A stretch of DNA of 64,000 bases from Rhodopseudomonas rhenobacensis (GCF_014203125.1 NZ_JACHIH010000022.1:23761-87760), one strand, 5' to 3'. Positions 1 through 8,762 are shown, numbered from the stretch's first letter. Translations and numbers: made by a program. The notes: generated by a model not told the origin, from the sequence alone.

Positions 1-38
1 CAGAGGGACGGATGGGTTCCTTTGTGCGCCACCCCTGT

Positions 39-99
39 CATTCGTTATTATCGCAAATGGTGCTTGCCTCGCCAGTGTCATTCGTTATAATAACAAATG
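39..99. promoter_or_regulatory. Twin palindromic operator-like repeats
   Basis: Two 21-bp near-palindromes lie at 39-59 and 79-99, centres 40 bp apart, about four helical turns. The second has 10-bp arms, CATTCGTTAT and ATAACAAATG, around one central base with a single arm mismatch; the first is the same element with three mismatches. They sit just before the ATG at 129, in the right place for autoregulation by the genes that follow. The repeat is seen directly; the regulator is inference. Confidence 0.6.
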
Positions 100-128
100 A
101 TGAAATCGAACGGAGCATAAGGCGCGCA

Positions 129-803
129 ATGGCGACCCCTGGACAACTGATGGAAGTAGTCGGCGAGTGTCTCGGGATGTCCGTGGCAAGCGTCGTGGGG
201 TACGACCGCTATCTGGCCGATGCGGGGCTTCGGACGAAGGGCGGGCGAGGCAAAAGCGCTGTGCAAGTTACAGCCCGGGACGCCGCACATCTCCTCGTGG
301 CCATATTAGGCGGCGGGCAGGTCAAGGACGCTGTAGCGACGGTTCAGCGCTATGCGCAAACAGTGCCTCATTCAGAAACCTCAAGTAAACGAGGGTTCAA
401 GCCACTGCGGTTTGATGAATTGGCGTCTCTTCCGGACAGCCACAGCTTCATTGATGCCTTGGAGGCAATCATCACAGCCGCCACCAATGGATCTTTGCGG
501 GCAGCGGCCCAGTCACAGCAGAAGGGCCGTGCCGAACCAGCAGCGAAGGCTCCGCTCATCGAACTCGCGGCCCTGACGCCCGGTACCGTAGGCAATGTGC
601 GGGTGTCCGACGGCCACGGAAAGAGTGCCGAAATCCGGTACGCGCTCTTGAATCCATTTTCTTCGAACTCAAAGGCATCACGGAAGGAGATGACAGCATG
701 GCAATCACGCATCAAAGTTCGAACCCAAAGCGATCTGGAGCAGTTTCGGAAAGTGTCCGAACGGACGGTATGGGCGATCGGCCGCGCGCTGGCGGCCTCC
801 TAA
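129..803 (+). CDS. Phage-type DNA-binding regulator-like protein
   Basis: This 224-residue protein starts MATPGQLMEVV. Residues 1-60 look like a compact helical DNA-binding domain, followed by TARDAAHLLVAIL, a layout I associate with regulators in prophages and integrative elements. The rest is a low-complexity linker and a less conserved C-terminal domain. I chose the ATG at 129 rather than an upstream in-frame GTG/ATG because the twin palindromes at 39-99 would otherwise be coding. It is followed within 3 bases by a small DNA-binding gene, so the two probably form an operon. The family is uncertain; no catalytic motif is visible. Confidence 0.6.
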   Translation: MATPGQLMEVVGECLGMSVASVVGYDRYLADAGLRTKGGRGKSAVQVTARDAAHLLVAILGGGQVKDAVATVQRYAQTVPHSETSSKRGFKPLRFDELASLPDSHSFIDALEAIITAATNGSLRAAAQSQQKGRAEPAAKAPLIELAALTPGTVGNVRVSDGHGKSAEIRYALLNPFSSNSKASRKEMTAWQSRIKVRTQSDLEQFRKVSERTVWAIGRALAAS

Positions 804-805
804 GC

Positions 806-1051
806 ATGACCGTTGCGGAGCTGCGGGCGCTTCTCGACGAGAGCTCCAGCCGCAACGACGAATGGCTGGGTGACGCCGCTCAGATCGCGGACTTCATCTG
901 GGGGAAACCCGAATTGCGCACCCGGATATACGGGATGGTTCGCAAGAACACGGACGCACCCTTGATTAAATTGAACAATGGCCCAATCACCGCGCGTAAG
1001 TCAGCGATTGTCGCGTGGATTCTGGAAAAAGAGAAACGAAAGACGAAATAG
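806..1051 (+). CDS. Small excisionase/MerR-like DNA-binding protein
   Basis: This 81-residue basic protein contains AAQIADFIWGKPELRTRIYG near its start and ITARKSAIVAWILEKEK at its end, the pattern of a small winged-helix protein of the excisionase/AlpA type. It begins at an ATG two bases after the preceding stop codon and is probably translated with it. In mobile elements such proteins control integrase or excision. No recombinase is adjacent; the nearest is at 7.7 kb. The role is inferred from size and fold pattern only. Confidence 0.55.
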   Translation: MTVAELRALLDESSSRNDEWLGDAAQIADFIWGKPELRTRIYGMVRKNTDAPLIKLNNGPITARKSAIVAWILEKEKRKTK

Positions 1052-1128
1052 ACGACCATTCCAATGAATCGACGCCCTGTTCCAATTAGTCTTCTTGAGC
1101 CGGGTCGCAGGTAGGGTAGCGGACGCCT

Positions 1129-2493
1129 TCAGATGAATCCGCGCTGCGGCGACCAGTGGCGTGCATCCGGCGCGGGAGATCGTGGCAGCCTGCTGAGCAA
1201 TGCCAACCCATCCCGAAACTGTGCAACAGGATAACGCGCGTCTTCGTCACGATATCCTCGGTCCAGGTCCGGCGAAAATCCAAATGGTTCGATGTCCGGT
1301 AAATCGAGCGCCAAAGGAACCTGGTCCCTGCCGCCGCGTATCATGGCCGATAAGGCGAGAAGGAAAGACTTGGCCGCCCATTCGTCCATCGCAAAGACGT
1401 TAGCCAAACCACCCCGCAGCCGATGTCGCCACCGTTCGAATTCCTCCCATGGCCATGGCACACGCGGAAATTCCAGTTCTTCGAAGAGAAAACGTGAGCG
1501 GGCATAGGGAAAGAAGTGCTCTGCAGCGGCCAGAAACCGGCGGCCCGAAACCTCGATGGTGAAGAAGGTTGTCACGTAATCTTCGGCGGGTTGATCGCCA
1601 GTTCCACGCAGCCAATCGATCCAAGCCACGACTTGCGTTGCCCCCATCAGCAGGAAATTCGACCGATGCGCTGCCAGTGCAAGTGAGGTCGGAACAGCGC
1701 CGGCGCCTCGCGGCTCCGCTTGAGGGGCCAGAGGGTTTGGCTTTCCTTTGTCCTTGGAAATTCTCGTCTCCGCGACATGAAGATAGGTGTCGAGGCTCGA
1801 CGGGTTCGAGCCAAACGCGACCGAATACCCATGGATCACGTCGCCATGCTCGCAAGTAGTTGCGATATGAGGCTTTACCTGTCGCACGTACTTGTGGCGA
1901 GCCTCGCCGCTCATCCGGGTACCGTTGACGCTTTGCGCAAACGAGCCGTGCGCCTCTGCCAAAACGACACCATGTGCGGCAACCGCGCCACCGCCATAAA
2001 TGAAGTCCGCGTGGGAGATGGTGGGGCTCAGCACAGACGAAGCGTTGTCACGCCATGTGTAGCCGAGAGCACACATTACTATATCGGTTATGCCCGCGCC
2101 CGCGCGCCCAGCAAACGCAGTTCGCTCCGCGTCAGCCAGCGCCGTGATGAATTGTGTGAGCGAGAAGGCGACCCCATCGGCCACCAAGAATTCGATCTCG
2201 ACGAGTGCGCTGCGCGCCCAATGCACAAGCAGCTCGTTTGGCGCGGTTCTCAATGTGACGGTGCGTGCGATTGATGCAGCTAACGCGATCGGCAGAAACC
2301 GAAGGCTCCTCGCTATCGTAGGTGCCACGAACCCTGGTGACACGGGACTAGGCCTTTGCGGATGCAGGCTGTGTCCCGAAAGGAAGACCGTCTTTTCAGC
2401 GCGCCAGAGAACCGGCGCCGATGCCACCAATGTCACTGTAGCCCCCCCGAAGGCATGACGAATCCGATCATCATACCGCCTCCGGGAGAACAC
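1129..2493 (-). CDS. Conserved-looking hypothetical protein
   Basis: An open frame of 454 residues on the minus strand with balanced composition and no stop, ending close to the convergent small gene that stops at 1051. I do not recognise the family. There is no signal peptide, no Walker motif, and only weakly hydrophobic stretches such as ITDIVMCALGYTW and SFLLALSAMI. The middle holds glycine/histidine-rich strings (YGGGAVAAHGVVLAEAHG). The first possible start is a GTG at 2493 without a clear ribosome binding site, so the first 50 or so residues may not be translated. It lies 12 bases downstream of the A/B module on the same strand and may be co-transcribed with it. Confidence 0.5.
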   Translation of the reverse strand: MFSRRRYDDRIRHAFGGATVTLVASAPVLWRAEKTVFLSGHSLHPQRPSPVSPGFVAPTIARSLRFLPIALAASIARTVTLRTAPNELLVHWARSALVEIEFLVADGVAFSLTQFITALADAERTAFAGRAGAGITDIVMCALGYTWRDNASSVLSPTISHADFIYGGGAVAAHGVVLAEAHGSFAQSVNGTRMSGEARHKYVRQVKPHIATTCEHGDVIHGYSVAFGSNPSSLDTYLHVAETRISKDKGKPNPLAPQAEPRGAGAVPTSLALAAHRSNFLLMGATQVVAWIDWLRGTGDQPAEDYVTTFFTIEVSGRRFLAAAEHFFPYARSRFLFEELEFPRVPWPWEEFERWRHRLRGGLANVFAMDEWAAKSFLLALSAMIRGGRDQVPLALDLPDIEPFGFSPDLDRGYRDEDARYPVAQFRDGLALLSRLPRSPAPDARHWSPQRGFI

Positions 2494-2505
2494 AACGGCC
2501 TTTAT

Positions 2506-2823
2506 CTATCTATGGCCGCAGCGGCCGCGCTTTCGGCTCCCGCGGGCTCGTCGCCGCGAAGCCTTCCGCTCGGCGGCCAGCAGCAGCTTTCGCACCTCGC
2601 GGTCGAGCGCCCGGCTGAGATCCATCACCTCATAGGCCCGCAAAGCGCGATCCATTGCGGTACGTTCTTCGGCTGACCAGTGGTCCGGCCGGGTGCACTC
2701 CTGCGGGCGCGAGGGCGCCAGCGCTGCACGCCTCCCCGCATGCCGAGTCCGCCCCGTATGGCGGACCTCCCCGGCCGGTTTGCTGCTTCCCTTTCCGGAA
2801 GGTTTTTGTGAACGGCGTTGCAT
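2506..2823 (-). CDS. Module B protein, copy 1 (MDRALxAYE domain)
   Basis: This 105-residue, very basic protein has an unstructured N-terminus and a conserved core, RPQECTRPDHWSAEERTAMD followed by RALRAYEVMD, then a basic tail. The same core recurs at 16.7 kb (RPQTCARPDPFSARERAAMD followed by RALKAYEMLD), so this is a duplicated domain family within the window. The ATG overlaps the stop of the preceding module A gene as TAATG, indicating translational coupling. The core predicts as helical; no catalytic motif is recognised. The basic composition would suit nucleic-acid binding, which is inference. Confidence 0.6.
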   Translation of the reverse strand: MQRRSQKPSGKGSSKPAGEVRHTGRTRHAGRRAALAPSRPQECTRPDHWSAEERTAMDRALRAYEVMDLSRALDREVRKLLLAAERKASRRRARGSRKRGRCGHR

Positions 2824-3014
2824 TAGAGGTCGCGCGCCAGCCGTCTTGCCCGGCCCAAGCACAGGCCGCGGCTGTGCACGGAGGCGCTTTTGCGCTCAGC
2901 ATGCGGGGGTGTGGTGGCCTCGCCATTCATTTCCGCAAGCACGTCTTCCGGTGCGCATAGAAGCAGCTTGCCTCGGTCGTTTCCGCGATGGTCCCTCCAT
3001 GTAATATTTGTCAC
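2823..3014 (-). CDS. Module A protein, copy 1 (WRDxxGNDxxKLL domain)
   Basis: A 63-residue protein starting at GTG 3014, preceded by a strong AAAGGAGA ribosome binding site 8 bases upstream, which fixes the start. Its N-terminus, ITWRDHRGNDRGKLLLCAPEDVL, is shortened in this quote only by context; the key residues are W, RD, GND and KLL near positions 5-18. It matches the C-terminal part of the 161-residue protein at 16.2 kb (RWRDLDGNDQSKLLVTSPDA). Thus the domain occurs alone here and fused to another domain there. It is translationally coupled to module B. Function unknown. Confidence 0.6.
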   Translation of the reverse strand: MTNITWRDHRGNDRGKLLLCAPEDVLAEMNGEATTPPHAERKSASVHSRGLCLGRARRLARDL

Positions 3015-3234
3015 CAGCGATCTCCTTTAAAGCGAAAATGGGAACGCTGAGAAAAGCGCAGCTCAAATGAATTCACAACAAAACGGTTTGTTATAAAGAA
3101 ATTATTTCACGGAGGAAGCGCGCGTGAATACGTGCGCAATCGCTTCAACACGGCCTTGTTCAACAAACTCTTAGTCGGAGCCGGTAACGGCTATCGCCGC
3201 GGCCTTCTGGTGGTTGCGCCGCAGCGATAAATCC

Positions 3235-3750
3235 TCAGACCGGCTTGCAGTGCAGAAACTGCGGCACGCCCTCGGGGTTCACGCGCGCCCAATAGAGGTG
3301 CTCCTCCTTGGTGAGCATGATCGCGTCGTCGTGAGGCGGCGCTCGCAACGGGCCATAGAGGGAATACAAGGGATAGGGCAGTTGGCAGACGTGTTTCCGG
3401 AAGAGATGTAACGCCAGTTGGTCGCGGTTGATCGCTTCCTTTGGACACGAAAAGATCACGTCCTGGCCGTCGGTCAGAAACTTTGCCAAGGCGTAGCGCG
3501 CTGGCGTCGACATGCCAAAACGGCCGTCAGCGGTGATAAATCCCGGCACATGGCGCGGGTCGCCGACACCCTGGCAGTAGTGCCCGTCTCGATACCGCGC
3601 CCGGATCAATGCCATCGCCTCCGGTCCGAAGAACGCTTCAAGATCGAGCGCGGGAGGTGGCGTTGCCGATGTACTGCCCGGCAGCGCCGCTGTGGCAGCG
3701 ACGGCGACGGTGCTTTGAATCAGGGCGCGGCGAGAGAATTCCGGGGCCAT
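3235..3750 (-). CDS. Exported hypothetical protein with Tat-like signal
   Basis: A 171-residue protein starting MAPEFSRRALIQSTVAVAAT and continuing to a small-residue cleavage region near ALPGSTSATPP. The twin arginine followed by a hydrophobic segment resembles a Tat signal peptide. The mature part has two short cysteine-containing strings (HYCQGVGDPRHVPGF and HVCQLPYPLY) and no recognised catalytic motif. An upstream in-frame start at 4113 would add 121 residues of poor composition and bury the signal, so I prefer 3750. No operon partner is evident. Confidence 0.5.
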   Translation of the reverse strand: MAPEFSRRALIQSTVAVAATAALPGSTSATPPPALDLEAFFGPEAMALIRARYRDGHYCQGVGDPRHVPGFITADGRFGMSTPARYALAKFLTDGQDVIFSCPKEAINRDQLALHLFRKHVCQLPYPLYSLYGPLRAPPHDDAIMLTKEEHLYWARVNPEGVPQFLHCKPV

Positions 3751-4275
3751 GCGAGCATCCTCCAGCATGGCGGAGTCTGAATCATCGGAAGTGCTTGCGC
3801 AATCCTTTTCATAGACGCCGGGGAACCGCGAACCTTCTCGAAGAACGTTATCCGGCGGCCGATTCTGTGATCGTCGAGCGGCTTCGACGCGGAGGCATAC
3901 TACAAATCCCGAATTCGACCAAGCGTGACCTGTCGCACCATCTATCATCTCGCCGTGGGCAAGCGCATTCCGCATCGGCACGATCATCTGCGCGCGAAAA
4001 TCCGTCTTGCTCGCCTGGATCGTCGGGCAGGAAGCGGCATGTTGGGCGGCTGAACAGCCATCGCAGGCCGGGCGATAGACCTTACCTTCCGATTGAAGCG
4101 TGGCAGGCCCCACACTGCATTTACGAATTTTAACCAGCTAACCCCGCGATCCGGAACGGTCCTCACCGTCATTAAGCGTTCTTCACCTTTCACCCGGTAT
4201 TCTCGAAGGGATATTGGCGGGCCTGTTTGAGCGGCGCCTGCGTTTTGACAATGAAATTATTGCGCGAGCCATCTG
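3751..4275. other. 525-bp gap, no convincing gene
   Basis: It separates a minus-strand exported protein from the plus-strand repeat protein at 4276, so it should hold divergent promoters. Open frames here have atypical composition. The last 100 bases become more AT-rich (around 4240-4265), in keeping with a promoter for the repeat protein. I see no strong inverted repeat. Confidence 0.35.
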
Positions 4276-5865
4276 ATGACGACGCATTCGCTACGTCCAC
4301 CGAACGTTGACGAGACCCTTTACGCCGACCTTGTCGCCATGACGGCCAAGATGGCGCAGGAAAAGAACGTGCAGCTCACCGACACGATCGGCGCGCAGGC
4401 CGTGTGCAACGTCGCTGTTGAATCACTCGGCCCTCAGGCGCTGCAACGCGTTCGGAAAAACGATCCCGCCGCCACTATCTTGGCAGCGAAGGCGATTGAT
4501 CGCGCGCTCGATCTCTGCGCCGCGACAGACGTGATGCTCCTCATGAACGCCAAGGCGGGTGTCGGCTTCGGCTATTGGAACAACGACCAGTACCGGATCG
4601 AGGCCTTTGTCGGGTGCCCGCCCGCGAACGACGAAGGACAGCGCCGCCATCGCTGGCCCGCACGGCTTGCGGATATCGTCGAGCGCTACGACGCGGCACG
4701 TTGGTCGCGCCCCATCTGCATCACACTGCCTCAAGGTCGCGCACGCACAAGCTATTTTCTCGACCGCGCGGCGCTTCAATCCGGTATCGCCGCCGCGCCT
4801 TCCTGGCCGCACCTTTGGCGTCTGATCCCGCCCGACGCCATGATCCCCACCTCCAGGCGCGACACCGCTTATGGCCCAGTGATTGAAACGCTGAACGACG
4901 GCACGGTCATCACCAGCTACTGGTATAACGGCATGTTGCACCGTGATCCCACAGAAGGCCCCGCCTGGCGTCTCAAAGGCGCGGGTCGCGAGCGGTCCGA
5001 ATACCGCGTGGACGGGCGGCTGCATCGCCCTCATGCCGAGGGCCCCGCCGTGATCGACCGTGATGCTGCTCGCGGCATCGCCGCCGAGCATTACTATGCC
5101 GATGGCGAACTACACCGCCCAGCCAGCGAAGGCCCAGCGCAAATTGAAACCAATGCGGAAGGCGAACGCGTTCTTGAAGCCTACATCGAGCGCGGCCGGA
5201 TGCATCGTGATCCCGGGGTGGGCCCTGCTCTCTATAGGCGCGATTTCGTCGCTCAGCGCTGGGAGTATTACGTCGATGGACAGCAGCACCGTCCCTCAGG
5301 CGAGGGACCCGCTGTCACCCATATCGATCTTTCCGGCCGCCTCGTTCATGAAGTCTACATGGAATATGGATTTTATCATCGCGAGGCGTCCGAGGGGCCA
5401 GCCTATTACACGCGCGACGGCGGCAAGGAGCATTGGACTTACGCCGAGAATGGGTGGTGGCATCGCGACGAGAACGCTGGCCCGGCTTTCATTACGCGTG
5501 ATGCCGCGACGGGCTGCGTGCTGCGCGACGAATATTATTTCTGCGGCAAAGCGCATCGCAGTCATGGCCCGGCTGCGATCGAGTACGCCGAGAATGGCGC
5601 GATGCTCCTCCAAAGCTGGTTTTGCGAAGGTTGGTGTCATCGCGATCCCGTCGAGGGCGCCGCGGTTATCAGGCACGACGTCGAAGGCCGCATCATCGAG
5701 AGGCAGTACTGGATTGAAGGCATGCAGGTCCCGCCGCTCAAGCGGGTCCGCGCAGTCGTGGCGCAGGGCGACACCGTCGACACCCGCAAGGAGGCGGTAA
5801 CGCGCACGATGGGCGACACCATGCGCGCCTCGCCCGTAGGTGATGGAGAGCCCGCCCATGGCTGA
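4276..5865 (+). CDS. LHRDPxEGPA repeat protein, large paralogue
   Basis: This 529-residue protein has a non-repetitive N-terminal domain (about 1-195) and then nine tandem repeats (about 215-495). The repeat is roughly 30-33 residues with consensus Y-x3-G-x-LHR-(D/P)P-x-EGPA, for example YNGMLHRDPTEGPAW and VDGRLHRPHAEGPAV. The design recalls MORN and YwqK-type beta repeats, though it is not a textbook match. A second member with five repeats lies at 21958-22572. The C-terminal 40 residues are non-repetitive. The next gene starts inside its last codons, implying one operon. Roles as a scaffold or binding surface are possible but unproven. Confidence 0.65.
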   Translation: MTTHSLRPPNVDETLYADLVAMTAKMAQEKNVQLTDTIGAQAVCNVAVESLGPQALQRVRKNDPAATILAAKAIDRALDLCAATDVMLLMNAKAGVGFGYWNNDQYRIEAFVGCPPANDEGQRRHRWPARLADIVERYDAARWSRPICITLPQGRARTSYFLDRAALQSGIAAAPSWPHLWRLIPPDAMIPTSRRDTAYGPVIETLNDGTVITSYWYNGMLHRDPTEGPAWRLKGAGRERSEYRVDGRLHRPHAEGPAVIDRDAARGIAAEHYYADGELHRPASEGPAQIETNAEGERVLEAYIERGRMHRDPGVGPALYRRDFVAQRWEYYVDGQQHRPSGEGPAVTHIDLSGRLVHEVYMEYGFYHREASEGPAYYTRDGGKEHWTYAENGWWHRDENAGPAFITRDAATGCVLRDEYYFCGKAHRSHGPAAIEYAENGAMLLQSWFCEGWCHRDPVEGAAVIRHDVEGRIIERQYWIEGMQVPPLKRVRAVVAQGDTVDTRKEAVTRTMGDTMRASPVGDGEPAHG

Positions 5866-7000
5866 AACGCCGCAGGCATATTCTTCCGGTACTGTCCCGC
5901 GGGGCGTTTTGGCAGGCGCGCCGCCCGTGGAAAAATATACCCAATCGCAGGTCGCCGAGGCTCTGATGAGCATCGCGAGCAGCATTCTTCGTAAGGACGT
6001 CGATCGGACGACAGCACTAAACATGGCTGGCGTCCTATCGGTTTATGTCAACAATCCCGCCAACAAGGACTTTGCGCCGGGAGGCAATCTCACGGGCAAT
6101 AGCGCGTTCACGGCTCTGGTCACGGAGAAGGTGCCGCTGCTTGCCTTGGCGGAGAAAGACCCGGCAGCGGCCATGGCCGCCGCAAAGGCCGAGCTAGCAC
6201 GGGCGAATGTTTCCGGCGCGCCGCTGTCGGAGGCAACGCGTGCGGCACTGGGGCTTAGCCGCATCGCGGATGGAAGGGGAAATGCGAATGGGACAGGCGG
6301 CTCGGGCGAACGCGTATCGTCCGCCGGTTATACGCGCGAGCTTTCAGGAACAGCCTACACCGAGAAGATTGGCGTTTCAGCACGCGACGTGGAAGGCCTT
6401 GAGAAGCGCTTCGGCCATGACGCCGTGGCGCTCGCCACGCAGCAGATTCAGGATATGGGTCTGCGCGGTCGCCAGAACCTTGCTTACGCCGCCGAGTTCA
6501 AGGACGTGGCGGGTGCATTGCACGACGGCGACATTGCGCGCGCCCGGAGCATCGCGGCGCAGGAACCCGATCCACAGAAGAAACAGCGCGCCGAGCAATT
6601 CATCAAGAATTGGGAAGAAGCGCAGGCGAAACGGATTGATAGCGCAACGAAGGGCATGCCGAAAGCCGAGGCCGATGAGTTCAAGAAGGTCTATCGCGAA
6701 CACGAAAACCATCCGGCAAATCCGGAGATTCAAAAGAAGTTCGACGCGATGAAGGAGAAGTACAAGGACAATCCGAAAATCATGCGTGAGCTAACGCGTC
6801 ATGACCATGACGAAGCGCAGGTGACAGCAATCAAGAACAATAAGAGCTCTGAGAGTACAGCGCCGCAAGATCGGAATACGCATGAGAAGCAGGAAAATGC
6901 CAAGACTGCTGCACGCGTTGAGGACAAGTCGAAGATTGCCGCGGCAACGCAGGCGCAGGTGCAGAAGAAGAAAGCGGCTGCCTTAGCGGCGCTGGACTAG
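5858..7000 (+). CDS. Hypothetical protein with long charged helical C-terminus
   Basis: A 380-residue protein starting MAETPQAYSSG. I chose ATG 5858 because GGAGAG lies about 8 bases upstream; it overlaps the preceding repeat-protein gene by 8 bases, so the two are probably translated together. Residues about 35-140 are a folded alpha-rich region. A middle segment (about 175-260) and the long C-terminus are dominated by K, E, A and Q (for example KAEADEFKKVYREHENH), predicted helical or coiled-coil. No signal peptide or membrane segment. I do not recognise the family; it may be a partner of the repeat protein. Confidence 0.6.
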   Translation: MAETPQAYSSGTVPRGVLAGAPPVEKYTQSQVAEALMSIASSILRKDVDRTTALNMAGVLSVYVNNPANKDFAPGGNLTGNSAFTALVTEKVPLLALAEKDPAAAMAAAKAELARANVSGAPLSEATRAALGLSRIADGRGNANGTGGSGERVSSAGYTRELSGTAYTEKIGVSARDVEGLEKRFGHDAVALATQQIQDMGLRGRQNLAYAAEFKDVAGALHDGDIARARSIAAQEPDPQKKQRAEQFIKNWEEAQAKRIDSATKGMPKAEADEFKKVYREHENHPANPEIQKKFDAMKEKYKDNPKIMRELTRHDHDEAQVTAIKNNKSSESTAPQDRNTHEKQENAKTAARVEDKSKIAAATQAQVQKKKAAALAALD

Positions 7001-7008
7001 TGATATGC

Positions 7009-7521
7009 TTAAGCGCGGTCGCACTGCGCGATACGAGCCTTGAAGGCCTCTTTCATGGCGGGCGAGAGCGGTCCCTTGGCCTTCGCGGCGTTTATTTCCT
7101 GTGTAACCGCGTCCATGCACTTGCCTGCGCTAGCATCGCCTTGGATTTGACGATCCAACACCTGCTCTTGCTTCTTCAACCCTAGCCCTTTGAGCTGCTC
7201 GCGAAGAAGCGTGTTCCGTTGTTCGAGTGCCTCAACAAGCGGAAACATGTCCCCTTCCTTTTTCAGCGGCACATCCACGAAAGCGTTTTTAATTCCCAAT
7301 TGTTTTCCAAGCATCTCATTTACCTGGACAAGACACATTGCCTTCGTGCCGAGACCGACATTTTCGCCCTTTTGAATTTTATCGTGGGTGAATTGGGTGC
7401 AGTCGGTGTTTGCGGTGATTTCCTGCGCGGCGCTCGTGCGGGGCGCAAACGAGAGGCCGACCATCGCAGCGGCGGTGAGCGCGAAGGCAGTCTTACGGAA
7501 AGATGATGGTCTGTAGAGCAT
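7009..7521 (-). CDS. Exported hypothetical protein, signal peptide, helical
   Basis: A 170-residue protein with a clear Sec signal: basic start (MLYRPSSFRKTAF), hydrophobic core ALTAAAMVGLSFA and a cleavage site near TSAAQE. The mature part is helical, rich in K, E and Q, with cysteines spaced as in disulfide-bonded periplasmic proteins (near residues 41, 63, 135 and 167). It converges on the previous gene with only 8 bases between stop codons. No enzymatic motif is seen. Confidence 0.6.
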   Translation of the reverse strand: MLYRPSSFRKTAFALTAAAMVGLSFAPRTSAAQEITANTDCTQFTHDKIQKGENVGLGTKAMCLVQVNEMLGKQLGIKNAFVDVPLKKEGDMFPLVEALEQRNTLLREQLKGLGLKKQEQVLDRQIQGDASAGKCMDAVTQEINAAKAKGPLSPAMKEAFKARIAQCDRA

Positions 7522-7664
7522 GGTTTAGTCCGTGTTTTTATATAACACAAAACTGGCTAGGCGGGTTTAGTTACTTTACTTTCACTGCAACACTCTGGCC
7601 CATAACGTTGCACTCCTGCATTTTTTGCTGTAAAAGCGGGGGTGCGCAGGGTTAACTTTGCCGG

Positions 7665-8402
7665 ATGACCAGCGACGCTCTGCCAGAAGTCTTTGAATCT
7701 TCTTCCCGATCGCCCTGTAACAATCTGGGCCAGAAGGTTTCATGCAAAGCGAAGGCGGCGCGATGGGCCTCCAGCGAGGCCGCGCTCTACGATCCAAAGG
7801 GTGAGCGGAAATATCTCAACCGCGATGAGCGCGCCCGTGTCCTCAACGTCATGGACACGCTCGATCCCGCCAAATCGCTGTTCGCTCTCGTGCTGGCATG
7901 GACGGGAGCCCGTGTGAGTGAAGTGCTCGCGCTCACCCCGGCATCTTTCCAGCTCGACAGCAGCGTGGTGACGATCGTCACGCTCAAGCGGCGCAAGCCG
8001 AGTATTCGTGAAGTGCCCATCCCGCCCAGCCTCATGGCGAAGCTGGAACGCGTCTTCGCGCTCCGGCGCATGCAGCAATCGGGCGTGGTCGTGCAACGGC
8101 TTTGGCCATGGTGCCGCGTGACGGCATGGCGGCTGATCAAGAAGGTGATGGCGCTGGCGCAGGTGACCGGGCGCGGTGCGTGCCCGCGCGGCCTGCGCCA
8201 CGGGTTCGGTGTCGGCACGCTTCAGTCCGGCGTGCCGTTGAATCTCATCCAGCGCTGGCTCGGGCACGCGCGCCTGACAACCACCGCCATCTATGCCGCC
8301 GCGTGCGGGCCAGAGGAGTTAGCCTTCGCCCGTCAGTTCTGGCGCAGTATTCCAGCATCCAAGCCGGCACCACCAACCCTGCGGCCTCAGCCATGCGCAT
8401 GA
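7665..8402 (+). CDS. Short tyrosine recombinase (integrase)
   Basis: A 245-residue site-specific recombinase with the catalytic domain only: it lacks the N-terminal SAM-like core-binding domain of phage integrases. Visible catalytic elements are Arg in TGARVSEVL (about 80), a lysine in TLKRRK (about 106), the second Arg in RGLRHGFG (about 175), His in LGHARLTTTAIY (about 200) and the tyrosine of that motif (about 208). In the usual HxxR box the His is replaced by Arg (RGLR); I recall short plasmid-type integrases with K or R there. It overlaps the XRE gene that follows by 10 bases. A role in element integration or resolution is likely. Confidence 0.8.
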   Translation: MTSDALPEVFESSSRSPCNNLGQKVSCKAKAARWASSEAALYDPKGERKYLNRDERARVLNVMDTLDPAKSLFALVLAWTGARVSEVLALTPASFQLDSSVVTIVTLKRRKPSIREVPIPPSLMAKLERVFALRRMQQSGVVVQRLWPWCRVTAWRLIKKVMALAQVTGRGACPRGLRHGFGVGTLQSGVPLNLIQRWLGHARLTTTAIYAAACGPEELAFARQFWRSIPASKPAPPTLRPQPCA

Positions 8403-8656
8403 TGCGCAAAGCCTCACCCGTCGATCTCGTCATCGGCGCGAATATTCAGTTTCACCGGCTGAGGCGCCGGTTGTCGCGGCAGGCTCTTGGCCAAGCGGTT
8501 GGAACGAGCGCCCAGCAGATCGAAAAATACGAGATCGGCAAGAACCGCGTCTCGGCCAGCCGTCTGTATGATATCGCGCAAGTGCTCGGCCTGACCTTCG
8601 ACATGTTCTTTCAGGCTCCCGCGCTCAATGCACGGCGGGCCCGGTCGTCTACTTAA
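8393..8656 (+). CDS. XRE-family transcriptional regulator
   Basis: An 87-residue helix-turn-helix protein. The HTH_3 core is visible as LSRQALGQAVGTSAQQIEKY followed by EIGKNRVSASRLYDIAQVLG, close to many alphaproteobacterial XRE repressors. I chose ATG 8393, overlapping the integrase end; two further in-frame ATGs follow within 12 bases. It sits directly upstream of the large helicase-nuclease gene, with a 7-bp inverted repeat at 8744-8762 between them, so control of that operon is a reasonable inference. Confidence 0.8.
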   Translation: MRMMRKASPVDLVIGANIQFHRLRRRLSRQALGQAVGTSAQQIEKYEIGKNRVSASRLYDIAQVLGLTFDMFFQAPALNARRARSST

Positions 8657-8743
8657 ATTCACCCCCCTCGGCCAAGGCGCCTTCCCGGTGGCCGCCGGGT
8701 GACGGACGAAGCGTGCTCGTGGGCTATGCCGGGTACGGGGCGG

Positions 8744-8762
8744 TTGCGGTTAACTACCGCAA
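8744..8762. promoter_or_regulatory. Operator-like inverted repeat before helicase gene
   Basis: TTGCGGT-TAACT-ACCGCAA, perfect 7-bp arms with a 5-base spacer, 12 bases before the helicase start. Its size suits a dimeric XRE repressor such as the one encoded immediately upstream. Seen directly; binding is inference. Confidence 0.45.

Noticed and set aside
3132..3230. Short plus-strand frame of 32 codons (VRNRFNTALFNKLLVGAG...) with coding-like composition
   Set aside because: The nearby GGAGG is too far (about 16 bases) from its GTG and fits another frame of only 16 codons; may be a gene remnant, but support is insufficient.
3751..4113. N-terminal extension of the exported protein to 4113
   Set aside because: Composition is poor and it would bury the Tat-like signal peptide.
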